Position numbers and translations under genes: made by a program. A stretch of 64,000 bases of DNA, taken from Candidatus Xiphinematobacter sp. (lineage in GTDB: Bacteria; Verrucomicrobiota; Verrucomicrobiia; Chthoniobacterales; Xiphinematobacteraceae). How positions within the stretch are numbered: the first letter of the stretch is position 1; every line of letters begins with the position of its first letter. Positions 55,885-64,000 of this stretch are shown in pieces. Where the stretch lies: positions 492,673 to 556,672 of the forward strand of contig CP068473.1 in the NCBI GenBank assembly GCA_016766635.1. Direction: 5' to 3'. The notes beneath the pieces are model-generated. The model had not been told where the DNA came from. It saw nothing but the letters and a program-made list of their open reading frames with translations, and searched no databases.

Positions 55885-57351
55885 TCAAAGCCCCACTGGT
55901 TTTTCTGCAATGGCACGTGCAGCTACTTCCACGTCGTCGAATGGCATTTTCTGGCTAGAAAATTCCTGGGTCTTTTCGTGACCCCTACCTGCAACAAGCA
56001 CAATGTCACCTGCTTGCGCTATGGAGACAGCACGGTAGATAGCGGCTTCTCTATCGGTAATGCATTCATAGTGCTTGTTAAAAAATCCACCTCTAATCTC
56101 TGCGATAATAGTCTCTGGATCTTCTTCACGTGGGTTATCCGATGTCACAATAGTCCAGTCTGCCATCTCGCCTGCAATACGAGCCATGAGTGGACGCTTA
56201 GAACTGTCACGGTTCCCGCCGCAGCCAAAGACGACGATAAGTCGAGATGGATGAAGTGTTTGTAAGGTTCGGAGAGCGTTTGCCAGGGCATCAGCAGTAT
56301 GAGCATAATCAACAAACACTTGGAAGCTACGCTTCGCCGGTACACGTTCTAACCTACCTGGTATTTGAGGCATAGATGCCAAGGCAGCTACTGCTGAGCG
56401 AAGTTCTGTACCCATAGCGCTGGCGGCAGATAATGCAGCAAGGGAATTGTAAACGTTAAACGTACCAATCAAAGGAAGGCGAACCAAGTAGCTGCGTCCA
56501 CGTGCTTCTAGCTGATAGGTCGTACCGGTGGTGTCGGAACGTATGCTTAGAGCACGAAAGTCTGCCCCTACACCTAGTCCATAACGAATGATGGGGATGT
56601 GCTGCAGTCGCTCCATTAGCAAACGTCCGTAGCGATCATCACAATTAATAATTGCCTTAGCACGCTTGGTTTGAGTAGGAAGGTTCTTGAAAAATTCGGC
56701 CTTGGCACTGAAGTATGCTTCCATATTCCCATGGAAATCCAAGTGGTCCGGAGTAAGATTGGTAAATACGAAAGTCTCAAACTCTACGGTATGCAACCTA
56801 TGAAGAATGCTGGCATGGCTAGAAGCCTCCAGCGCACAGGCGCGTAAGCCATAGTTACGCATATGAGCAAGCATTTCTTGTATATCCGAAGATTCTGGGG
56901 TAGTTCTCACGGCTTCTAGTGTGCCGCCTCCCATGTCATAAACGACGCTTCCAATAAGCCCACAGGGTAATCGAGTGCCTGAGCAAATATGCCGAATTAG
57001 AAAAGTAGTAGTGGTCTTACCGTTGGTACCTGTTACTCCAGCCACCTTAAGAGAGGAAGAAGGGTTGGAATAGAACATGGAGGCAATCTCCGCCAAGGAA
57101 AACCTAGGATTCTCCACACGAACTACCGGCACTGACAGCTCCAGCTGTTTAGAGGTTACAATGGCGACTGCTCCATTCTTTATGGCCTCCCCTGCAAATG
57201 AGGCACCGTCCAATTTCTCACCTTGCAGAGCAAAGAAAAGCGCTCCGGGGTTTGTTCGGCGCGAATCATAAGAAATCGAGGCAATTTTCGGGTCAAAATT
57301 GCTGGATATGGCCTGCACTCTTGTCGCAGGAAGGAGTCTACTCAGTTTCAT
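55885..57351 (-). CDS. murE: UDP-MurNAc-tripeptide synthetase (meso-DAP adding)
   Basis: MurE adds the third stem amino acid. The 488-residue protein has the N-terminal DSRRTNPGALFFALQG segment, P-loop GTNGKTTT (about 108-115), NLTPDHLDFHG, and DNPREEDP (about 404-411). The DNPR form is typical of enzymes using meso-diaminopimelate rather than lysine. The carbamylated Lys segment is also present (YFSAKAEFF). The ATG overlaps the ftsI stop by 4 bases. Confidence 0.96.
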   Translation of the reverse strand: MKLSRLLPATRVQAISSNFDPKIASISYDSRRTNPGALFFALQGEKLDGASFAGEAIKNGAVAIVTSKQLELSVPVVRVENPRFSLAEIASMFYSNPSSSLKVAGVTGTNGKTTTTFLIRHICSGTRLPCGLIGSVVYDMGGGTLEAVRTTPESSDIQEMLAHMRNYGLRACALEASSHASILHRLHTVEFETFVFTNLTPDHLDFHGNMEAYFSAKAEFFKNLPTQTKRAKAIINCDDRYGRLLMERLQHIPIIRYGLGVGADFRALSIRSDTTGTTYQLEARGRSYLVRLPLIGTFNVYNSLAALSAASAMGTELRSAVAALASMPQIPGRLERVPAKRSFQVFVDYAHTADALANALRTLQTLHPSRLIVVFGCGGNRDSSKRPLMARIAGEMADWTIVTSDNPREEDPETIIAEIRGGFFNKHYECITDREAAIYRAVSIAQAGDIVLVAGRGHEKTQEFSSQKMPFDDVEVAARAIAEKPVGL

Positions 57352-59117
57352 CGCATTGAGTTAAGCCCTGCCTGACTCTTTTGTAGAGGACTCAATGGGT
57401 GACCTCTCTTGATGATGGAGAGAGGGGGCAAGCCCATGTAGCGAGCTGTTCTCTCTGCAATGCGGGAAAAGATGGGAGCAGATACCAGCCCCCCATAAGC
57501 CATACTGGAGGGCACTTTGGCATCATCTACCACGACTAGGCAAACGAATTGTGGATCCTTTCTCGGGAGGAAGCCGGCGAAAGAAGCGACGTAGCGTCCC
57601 TTATGATATCCTCCCCTGTAATCTACCTTTTGGGCAGTTCCTGTTTTTCCGGCTACTTCAAAGCCGTTGACGCGTGCCTGCACTGCAGTCCCCCTGTGGC
57701 TTACTACCTCTGTTAGCGCATCCCCCATCGCTTTGGCTGTCTCTGAGGAGATCACTTGCCGAACAAAGTGAGGAGAAATGGTACTGACTGGTCTTCCTTC
57801 TCCATCAAGAAGTGCCTTTACAATGTGTGGAGCCATGAGTTTTCCCTCATTGGCAATAGCACTCATGGCAACGGTGAGCTGAAGGGGGGTGACGGCCACT
57901 TCATATCCCATGGGGATTCGGGTAATGCTCGTCTTGCTCCAACGATGTGGTGGATGGATAATCCCGCTAGCCTCACTAGGTAGCTCAACGCCTGTTCTAT
58001 CTCCAAATCCGAATTTCCGAATGTATCTGTACAGGCGCTGATTGCCCAATAAAAACGCTAGCTTGGCTGCACCGATGTTAGAGGACTTAACCAAAGTGTC
58101 GTGTACAGAAAGATATTCGTAAGCTTTGTGGTCCCTGAGGATGACTCCACCGTGGCAGAATTCGCCATTCTCACAAAAAATGGCGCTTGTCGGACGCACC
58201 AATCCTTCGTTCAGTACTCCAGAAGTAATGACGATCTTAAAGGTGGATCCTGGCTCTATCATATCCATGACGGCATAGTTCCTTAGCTGATTTGGAGTAG
58301 AAGCTCCCACACTGTTAGGATTAAACGTGGGACGGTTAGCCATGGCCAAGATTTCCCCAGTTTGGGGGCGTATCATGACGGAGCTGATATACGAAGCTTT
58401 GAGCTCGTGGTAAGCAGCATCCACTTCTTTTTCCACAATAGCCTGCAAGTTCGTGTCGATGGTGAGTTGGATATTAATCCCGTTGCGAGGGGGGTGCTCC
58501 TGCCCACGATAGATCACGATTTCTCTTCCGGTACGGTCCCGTTCAATAAGGCGAAATCCGTTTTTACCTTCCAGGTAGGCTGCCATGGAAGCCTCCAGGC
58601 CTTGTACGCCTTGTCCTCTATGGTCCAAAAATCCTAGCACTTGGGAAAGCAACTCCCCATTAGGGTAAACGCGCTGTAGCTCTTGTTCAAAGGACAAACC
58701 ACGCAGTGAAGTCTTCCGTAATTCCTTCATTAAGGCTCTAGCTCGGTCTTCAGGAAATTTTCTTTTGACCACCACATACTTGCGCTCCGTTCTAAGTCTC
58801 GGGAGAAGTTCTTCAACAGGAATTGAAAGGAAGGGAGCGGCACACCTTGCCAGCGCATTTGCATCTCTGATTAAGGAACCGTCTGCCACAACTGTTTTTA
58901 GCGGAAGATTAGCAGCTAGAATCTCCTTATTAGCATCGAGAATAAGTCCACGACGAGCGTGGAGAATTTGGCGAATGGAGTGTTTCTGTGCAGCCAAGGC
59001 TGTAAATTCGTGGTACTTGGTAATCTGGACATAGGCCAATTGGATGGAGTATCCGGTGAGAATCAAGGAAAGCCCAATTCCTGCCCAAGCTATACGAATC
59101 TGTACATTCTGTCTCAC
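57348..59117 (-). CDS. ftsI: Septal transpeptidase FtsI (class B penicillin-binding protein)
   Basis: FtsI cross-links septal peptidoglycan as FtsW's partner. The 589-residue protein has an N-terminal membrane helix (about 8-30), the pedestal domain (including the RGLILDANKEILA segment) and the transpeptidase domain. Its active-site motifs are GSTFK near 290, SSN near 342 (VKSSNIG) and KTGTAQ near 490. The PASTA repeats seen in some orthologs are missing. The GTG start overlaps the ftsL stop by 4 bases (GTGA), and it runs straight into murE. Confidence 0.95.
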   Translation of the reverse strand: MRQNVQIRIAWAGIGLSLILTGYSIQLAYVQITKYHEFTALAAQKHSIRQILHARRGLILDANKEILAANLPLKTVVADGSLIRDANALARCAAPFLSIPVEELLPRLRTERKYVVVKRKFPEDRARALMKELRKTSLRGLSFEQELQRVYPNGELLSQVLGFLDHRGQGVQGLEASMAAYLEGKNGFRLIERDRTGREIVIYRGQEHPPRNGINIQLTIDTNLQAIVEKEVDAAYHELKASYISSVMIRPQTGEILAMANRPTFNPNSVGASTPNQLRNYAVMDMIEPGSTFKIVITSGVLNEGLVRPTSAIFCENGEFCHGGVILRDHKAYEYLSVHDTLVKSSNIGAAKLAFLLGNQRLYRYIRKFGFGDRTGVELPSEASGIIHPPHRWSKTSITRIPMGYEVAVTPLQLTVAMSAIANEGKLMAPHIVKALLDGEGRPVSTISPHFVRQVISSETAKAMGDALTEVVSHRGTAVQARVNGFEVAGKTGTAQKVDYRGGYHKGRYVASFAGFLPRKDPQFVCLVVVDDAKVPSSMAYGGLVSAPIFSRIAERTARYMGLPPLSIIKRGHPLSPLQKSQAGLNSMR

Positions 59118-59467
59118 TGGTGTAACTCCCTGTTAAGGGCGGTCCTCATATCGTCGCGTGCAATTTCCGGAACAATTAGGTGAGCAACGTATCGATCCTG
59201 GATCGTTTGCATAAAAATAGCCATCGATTCTAGCTTTTTTTGGATAGCAGAACGTGAGGAGAGTGTAGCAATTTCAGCCAGCAGCACTTGATTGCTTATG
59301 TGTGTCTCGTAAAGATTTTTCTCGAGCCTCCGAATATTTTGCCCAAGTTGAAATTGCTGGTTTTTTAGATAGACCACTTGCAACCCAACTCCCCCTAGAA
59401 TAAGTGCAATCAAAGTCCACCGGAAAATGGGGCGTGGTTCAATGGAATTTCTGCTTTCTGTATTCAT
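59114..59467 (-). CDS. ftsL: FtsL-like bitopic division protein
   Basis: The 117-residue product has a short cytoplasmic N-terminus, one membrane helix (about 16-34) and a predicted coiled coil (about 38-75, with LGQNIRRLEKNLYE). This is the pattern of FtsL, which bridges FtsQ and FtsB to FtsW-FtsI. Sequence similarity is weak in this family, so the call rests on size, topology and position between rsmH and ftsI. The ATG overlaps the rsmH stop by 4 bases. Confidence 0.75.
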   Translation of the reverse strand: MNTESRNSIEPRPIFRWTLIALILGGVGLQVVYLKNQQFQLGQNIRRLEKNLYETHISNQVLLAEIATLSSRSAIQKKLESMAIFMQTIQDRYVAHLIVPEIARDDMRTALNRELHQ

Positions 59468-60468
59468 CGGTCCCCTTGCATCCCTAGGATGCTCTCAACA
59501 ACACGCAACTTAGCGCTACTAGCCCTAGGATTATTACGGACCTCCTCCTTGCTTGCCTTGATGGGACGAGGAGTGAGGAGTCTAAAGATGCGTTGCGGAT
59601 TCGGACGTGGGGCAGGCCAAGTGAGACAATGGATCCATTTCATGCTCCCTCTCCGGAAGAAATGTTTTACTATACGGTCTTCTAGTGAATGGAAGGTAAT
59701 TACGGTAAAGCGTGCTCCGTAGGAAAGATGGGAGGAGATGGCACTGAGGCCTTCCTGCAGAGCCCCTAATTCGTCATTGACTGCTATACGTAAGGCTTGG
59801 AATACCCGTGTTACTGGCCGGCGTAAGTCGTGGCGATATCGAGGAGAGACAACAGATTTGACGATGGAAACAAGATCGAGGGTTGTGCTGATGGGGCGGC
59901 GGGTGCGCAGTGCGACAAGACGAGAGGCGATGCGAAAAGCGTGAGGCTCTTGACCATATTCATAGAAAATGTGAGCAAGCTCCGAGAGACTAGCTGTATT
60001 GACAATATCCGCCGCTGAGATAGGAGTAAGGGGATCCATCCGCATGTCGAGCGGCCCATTTTTAAGGATGGAAAATCCGCGGTTTGGAGTTTCTAGTTGG
60101 TGAGAGGACACACCCACATCTAAGATAGCACCGTCCAGCCCGCACACATCCAGGGAACAAAGTATGTGGCGGATCCTTCTGAAGTTGTCCTGAACGATGC
60201 GGATGCGCGGTCCGTAGTAAACGAGCCGCTCCTTAGCGTAAGTGATTGCTTCAGGGTCTTGATCCACAGCGATAACGGAAGCTCCATTCCGGAGTAAGCT
60301 GGAGCTGTGTCCCCCCCCTCCTAGTGTGCCGTCCAAAATGAGTGTCTTGGGAGATGGTTGAAGGTAGTTGACTACCTCATTAACTAGTATGGGGGTATGG
60401 TAAACACCGCCATTATACCCTTCCGGCCCCGCACGGTGGTGTGGGCAGTCTGAGAAAAATGCATGCAT
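59464..60468 (-). CDS. rsmH: 16S rRNA (cytosine(1402)-N4)-methyltransferase RsmH
   Basis: RsmH (MraW) methylates C1402 of 16S rRNA and is the usual first or second gene of dcw clusters. The 334-residue protein has HTPILVNEVV, the SAM-binding LDGTLGGGGHS loop (about 44-54), ILDVGVSSHQL, RVFQALRIAVNDEL and FHSLEDRIVKHFF. MraZ, the regulator normally encoded ahead of it, is absent. The short spacer to rsmA (60469-60573) is open in frame with rsmH, so a non-ATG upstream start cannot be excluded, though the ATG fits best. Confidence 0.94.
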   Translation of the reverse strand: MHAFFSDCPHHRAGPEGYNGGVYHTPILVNEVVNYLQPSPKTLILDGTLGGGGHSSSLLRNGASVIAVDQDPEAITYAKERLVYYGPRIRIVQDNFRRIRHILCSLDVCGLDGAILDVGVSSHQLETPNRGFSILKNGPLDMRMDPLTPISAADIVNTASLSELAHIFYEYGQEPHAFRIASRLVALRTRRPISTTLDLVSIVKSVVSPRYRHDLRRPVTRVFQALRIAVNDELGALQEGLSAISSHLSYGARFTVITFHSLEDRIVKHFFRRGSMKWIHCLTWPAPRPNPQRIFRLLTPRPIKASKEEVRNNPRASSAKLRVVESILGMQGDR

Positions 60469-60573
60469 TGGGTTCGCTTTTGTGGGAACGACGGCTACAG
60501 AAACCAGGAGGCGTTTCTTAGAATTTTCGAGATGGTCCTGTACAAATCCCAGCGGGAGTTTAGCAATGAAAAA

Positions 60574-61905
60574 CTAGTGATCGTTAACTATTAAATCAAA
60601 GCACTGTAAGAACGTTGTAGTAAACGACCCTGGCTCTTTCCGAATCCACCTTTGGATGGTCTCCTCTTCAAAAAAGGCCCCAATATCAATCTCCATGGGC
60701 GTGAGAGAAAAAGGTCCCTCTTGTTGGGTAAAAAAAACTTCAATGAATTCCCATCCCGTTTCTGCAGAGGCTTGTAGGCTGCCTTTTTTCAAAAGCCAGT
60801 CACATCTCGTGACTCCTAATTCCTCGCATAGCTCCCTGCGCGCAGCAATCTCATAGCCTTCCCCAGACAGGAGATGTCCTGCGACGCTAGAATCCCACTT
60901 ACCTGGGTTGCTATCCTTCCAAATGGATCTCCTTTGCAAAAACCATTTGCCAACCCTATTCCGTATCAGAACATGCACGGATCGATGTGGAAGGTTTTCC
61001 GTGTGGATCTCCGCGCGTGGCACCCGAGTTACCACTCGATTCTGGAAATCTACAACATCAAGCTCCTCTGCGCGCGCGGCCATAGTTTGGGGACGGAATG
61101 GACTAAGCCGGCAAGCCAGCTCTGCGTAATCGGCATGGGAGAGTTCTTCTGCCCGTGCAAGGGGAGAGATTCCCATCTCTTCAGCAAATTTTTCCCACAC
61201 ACCTTTCGTGTTCCCCAGCAACTTTCGCAATTGCTTCCTGCGCTCGGAGAATCCGAGGTACACTATCCTTTCAAAAAGGGCCTCATCACAGAAATGGACA
61301 ACCTCTCGTGGTGTGAAAAGGATAATGGACGAATGCACCCTGGGTTTTGGATAAAAAACACTAGGTGAGAGGTTGCGCAGGAGTTGTATCTTCCAGCGAT
61401 GCTGGATACAGACCGTCATTATTCCATATTCTCTAGTGTGCGGGGCTGCAACTAGTCGCTCTGCTAATTCCCTTTGCACAGCAAAAACCAGCCGAATTGC
61501 TGGTGAGAGCTTATTGAGAAACCGCATAAGGATGGGAGAGGATACATAATAGGGTAAATTCCCGATGACTTTTACCCGTCCGAATCCGTAAAATCTGAGG
61601 AGATCAACACGTGTCGCATCCTCCTGGATGACATGGAGAGTATTTCCTAATCTCTGAACTAATGCACCCGCAAGACGGCCATCCTTCTCTACCACGGTTA
61701 TTCGTCCCACTCCAGCCTGCATCAAATATTCCGTGAGAGCACCTAACCCTGGACCTAATTCCACCACGTGGTCTCCGTGATCTAGAGAGAGCCTTGACAC
61801 CATCCATCGCGCGAGATTTTGATCATGCAGGAAGTTTTGCCCCAAGCTTTTTGCGGGTTCCAGGGCCAGCTTCCTAAGACAGTCTCGTACCTCTTTGAGG
61901 GTCAT
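60574..61905 (-). CDS. rsmA: RsmA (KsgA) 16S rRNA dimethyltransferase fused to a Nudix hydrolase domain
   Basis: Residues 1-272 are a complete RsmA, which dimethylates two adenines near the 16S rRNA 3' end. It shows KSLGQNFLHD (19-28), the SAM loop ELGPGLGALTEY and the catalytic NLPYY (116-120). After a short linker, residues about 278-443 form a Nudix domain. Its box (343-365) fits Gx5Ex7RExxEExGx in full, with REL and EELG. The domain is of the kind with VVDFQNRVVTRVPR and HVLIRN, related to isopentenyl-diphosphate isomerase/YfcD-like proteins. The reading frame is uninterrupted, so this is a fusion rather than two genes. It lies upstream of rsmH on the same strand. Confidence 0.92.
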   Translation of the reverse strand: MTLKEVRDCLRKLALEPAKSLGQNFLHDQNLARWMVSRLSLDHGDHVVELGPGLGALTEYLMQAGVGRITVVEKDGRLAGALVQRLGNTLHVIQEDATRVDLLRFYGFGRVKVIGNLPYYVSSPILMRFLNKLSPAIRLVFAVQRELAERLVAAPHTREYGIMTVCIQHRWKIQLLRNLSPSVFYPKPRVHSSIILFTPREVVHFCDEALFERIVYLGFSERRKQLRKLLGNTKGVWEKFAEEMGISPLARAEELSHADYAELACRLSPFRPQTMAARAEELDVVDFQNRVVTRVPRAEIHTENLPHRSVHVLIRNRVGKWFLQRRSIWKDSNPGKWDSSVAGHLLSGEGYEIAARRELCEELGVTRCDWLLKKGSLQASAETGWEFIEVFFTQQEGPFSLTPMEIDIGAFFEEETIQRWIRKEPGSFTTTFLQCFDLIVNDH

Positions 61906-62015
61906 CGAACCTATTTCATCCTGTCAAGAATTCCTCTCCTTCTGGATCCATCTTCCGACTTTATTGAAAACGTTTCTTGTGAGCTGCGGGATTCCCTATT
62001 ATAGCATCCATCCTA

Positions 62016-62993
62016 ATGAACAAAGGTGGTCTTCTAGGCATTACGTTCCTCCTGCTGTTTTGCCTGAGCGTTTTCTTTAATATTTTTTTGCTGGTAGCTC
62101 TTACCGATAAAAAAGGGTTTTTCACTCTGGAAAAACGCTACCGTGAGACCGTCCTCTTACCAGGAGCGGAAAACGCAAAGATTGTACTCATTCCTCTTAT
62201 TGGAACTATCGGTTTTTCTCAATCCAATGCACTAGGCGACTCTATGGTAGATGATTTAAAGGAAGCTTTCCAGCAGGCAGCTAGCGACCCCGACGTTAAA
62301 GCCATTATAGTCTCTACGGATTCCCCAGGTGGAGAGGTAACGGCCTCCGATGTCCTTTACCATTCCCTGCGTAACCTTGCACAACAGAAGCCGGTTGTCT
62401 ACTATATCAACTCCATAGGAGCTTCCGGAGCTTACTACACTGCCTGTGGAGCCTCTTGGATTATGTGCAGCCCAACGACCTTCACGGGCAGTATTGGTGT
62501 GATAATTTCCGCTCTGAATTACCAGAAACTCTTCGGTAAAATCGGCCTGCAGTCTCTGGTTTTTAGAAGTGGAAAATTTAAGGATATGCTGAACCCAGCA
62601 AGGGAAATGGCCCCAGAAGAAAAGGCTTATGTCCAGGCACTCGTTGCGCAGACCTACAGGCGATTCGTACAAGTCGTTTCCTCTGCCAGGCACCTGACCC
62701 CTGAAGCTCTCTATAAGGGGGTCGCAGACGGTCGTATCCTCAGTGGAGAGGACGCTTACCGCGAAAGGCTTGTGGATAGCCTCGGCTATATTGAGGATGC
62801 CTATGCTAAGGCAAAAGAACTCGGTGGTGCCCCAGACGCCTCAGTTGTCAGTTACACAGCACAATTTTCTTTATCAACATTTTTGAGCAGACTCAGTCAA
62901 GGGATTACCCAAAAAGTCCAACTAAACTTTCTGCATGTTTTTGCGCTAGAACCTGGACGCTTCTATCTCCTACCCTCTATCCTGGTGCCTTAA
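62016..62993 (+). CDS. sppA: Signal peptide peptidase SppA (S49 family)
   Basis: SppA degrades cleaved signal peptides in the membrane. The 325-residue protein is the short form, with one N-terminal membrane helix (about 8-30) and a single S49 domain. The catalytic Ser137 is in IGASGAYY and Lys189 in SGKFKDML; STDSPGGEVTASD is also typical. The ATG at 62016 is the only good start. It is divergent from rsmA with about 110 bases between them. Confidence 0.93.
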   Translation: MNKGGLLGITFLLLFCLSVFFNIFLLVALTDKKGFFTLEKRYRETVLLPGAENAKIVLIPLIGTIGFSQSNALGDSMVDDLKEAFQQAASDPDVKAIIVSTDSPGGEVTASDVLYHSLRNLAQQKPVVYYINSIGASGAYYTACGASWIMCSPTTFTGSIGVIISALNYQKLFGKIGLQSLVFRSGKFKDMLNPAREMAPEEKAYVQALVAQTYRRFVQVVSSARHLTPEALYKGVADGRILSGEDAYRERLVDSLGYIEDAYAKAKELGGAPDASVVSYTAQFSLSTFLSRLSQGITQKVQLNFLHVFALEPGRFYLLPSILVP

Positions 62994-63157
62994 CCCTCAC
63001 CAACACACCGGTCCAGTGGGTCCTGACTGGTAGTGGTGTTGCTACTGTTGTATGTGCCGCCGTGGTTTTTTAGAATGTGCATATCGAGGCTACCATTTTT
63101 CATTTCATGATTTTAATTTTCTTCTCTGGCGGCAGTTTTTGATTCTTATGTGCACTT

Positions 63158-64000
63158 GTGAATGTTGCCTTCCTTCGAGAGATTCTTCAATACATCCCCC
63201 AATTCTGGGAACGAATATTTGTGATCTCAGTTGATGGTTCGGTCGCTGGATCTGAAAATTTCTCCAACATCCTTTTGGATTTGGCTGTCCTGCGTTCCTT
63301 AAGTATCAAGGTGATCCTTGTACACGGCGCCAGCGTCCAGACTGAACGCCTGGCGAGCAAATATAAGGTCAAACTTTCTAGCTCTAGTGGAATCGGAGTA
63401 ACAGACGTGGCTTCCTTGCAGGTAAGCATTGATGCGGCAATGCGACTCACCAGTGAGATCATGCAAGGATTGTCTGCTGTGGACTTACGGGTCGCTTATG
63501 TCAACGCTATTACAGCCCATTCAGCAGGAATTCTTGGTGGAAAAGACTATCAGTTTACAGGACGTGTAGAGCGCGTAGACAGTAAGGTGTTGGACTTGCT
63601 TCTAAGGGAAGATATCATTCCGATACTGCCCCCACTAGGATTTGATGGAGAGGGCCACACTTACCGAGTAAATTCTGACGCGATTGCTGTTGAAGTAGCT
63701 GGAGAACTTCAGGCGGCGAAAGTTATCTTTCTAGCCTCTGCTGCCGCTTTCGAGCCAAAAGTCCAACTGCCCAAGCAGATTTCCGCCTCGGAATCAGAAG
63801 AACTCGTTATACGTCATCAAACCTACTGGCCCTCTAATTTAATTTCCAAACTGGATAGTGCATCTCGCGCATGTCGGCAGGGGATATCACGGGTACACAT
63901 TCTAAATGGGGGTGTGAACGGGGCACTGCTTAAGGAAGTTTTTAGTAACGAAGGGTTTGGTACCATGGTACACTCGGACGAATATCAGCAGGTCCGCGGA
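63158..64000 (+). CDS. argA: N-acetylglutamate synthase, amino-acid kinase-like domain (3' end cut off)
   Basis: Reading from the GTG at 63158 gives 281 open codons to the window edge. The product starts LREILQYIPQFWERIFV and contains the amino-acid-kinase features VILVHGAS, RVNSDAIAVEVAGELQAAKV and RVHILNGGVNGALLKEVFSNEGFGT. These are typical of ArgA-type proteins, whose C-terminal GNAT domain would lie beyond the edge. The role would be the first step of arginine synthesis. An in-frame TGA at 63140-63142 limits the start to this GTG or codons just before it; no Shine-Dalgarno is seen. Confidence 0.82.
   Translation, partial: MNVAFLREILQYIPQFWERIFVISVDGSVAGSENFSNILLDLAVLRSLSIKVILVHGASVQTERLASKYKVKLSSSSGIGVTDVASLQVSIDAAMRLTSEIMQGLSAVDLRVAYVNAITAHSAGILGGKDYQFTGRVERVDSKVLDLLLREDIIPILPPLGFDGEGHTYRVNSDAIAVEVAGELQAAKVIFLASAAAFEPKVQLPKQISASESEELVIRHQTYWPSNLISKLDSASRACRQGISRVHILNGGVNGALLKEVFSNEGFGTMVHSDEYQQVRG

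Noticed and set aside
1-64000. CRISPR arrays, prophage, insertion sequences, toxin-antitoxin or defence genes
   Set aside because: No regularly spaced repeats, transposase, integrase or phage structural genes were seen in any frame.
1-64000. Replication origin (dnaA boxes)
   Set aside because: No cluster of TTATCCACA-type sites was found, and dnaA is not in the window.

Overview
The window reads as a stretch of chromosome from a member of the Verrucomicrobiota, probably one with a reduced and partly eroded genome. The evidence is a divergent FtsZ, a fused MurC-MurB next to ddl, a long three-domain IspG, a PF07399-type Na+/H+ antiporter, a bacterial deoxyhypusine-synthase-like protein, and frequent GTG/TTG starts without good Shine-Dalgarno sites. 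The intergenic gaps of 0.4-1.9 kb hold no recognisable gene, which resembles nematode or insect symbionts of this phylum such as Xiphinematobacter-like bacteria. The assignment is inference from gene content; no rRNA gene is present to confirm it.

Layout. Positions 1-1195 hold the 5' part of a DsbD-like gene that leaves the left edge. A gene-poor stretch with tRNA-Arg(CCU) follows. From 2.6 to 10.7 kb come a polysaccharide deacetylase, lipA, recR, a ClpX-like ATPase, rluD and ftsK. From 11.4 to 13.8 kb is a three-gene Zn/Mn ABC transporter. The 14-16 kb region has sufU-sufS, then isolated clpP and the deoxyhypusine-synthase-like gene. manC-valS, murI and a PAP2 phosphatase follow. From 26 to 35 kb a plus-strand run carries the antiporter, sucA-sucB, rseP and ispG. 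typA, three tRNA genes (Leu-CAG, Tyr-GUA, Leu-UAG) and a 1.9 kb gap with no gene lead to clpB.

From 42.5 to 60.5 kb on the minus strand lies a nearly complete division and cell wall (dcw) cluster. In transcription order it is rsmH, ftsL, ftsI, murE, murF, mraY, murD, a small membrane protein, ftsW, murG, murC-murB, ddl, ftsQ, ftsA, ftsZ. Most junctions are 4-base overlaps or gaps under 15 bases. It encodes cytoplasmic Mur ligase steps, lipid I and II formation, and the divisome proteins FtsW, FtsI, FtsQ, FtsL, FtsA and FtsZ. Just upstream is rsmA fused to a Nudix domain. Divergent from it are sppA and the start of an argA-like gene that runs off the right edge.

No mobile element, phage, CRISPR array or defence system was seen. 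The unusual material is at the protein level: an RsmA-Nudix fusion, an E2 succinyltransferase without its peripheral subunit-binding domain, an FtsZ with an altered T7 loop, a ClpX-like protein without the zinc domain, and an undescribed small membrane protein translationally coupled to murD.
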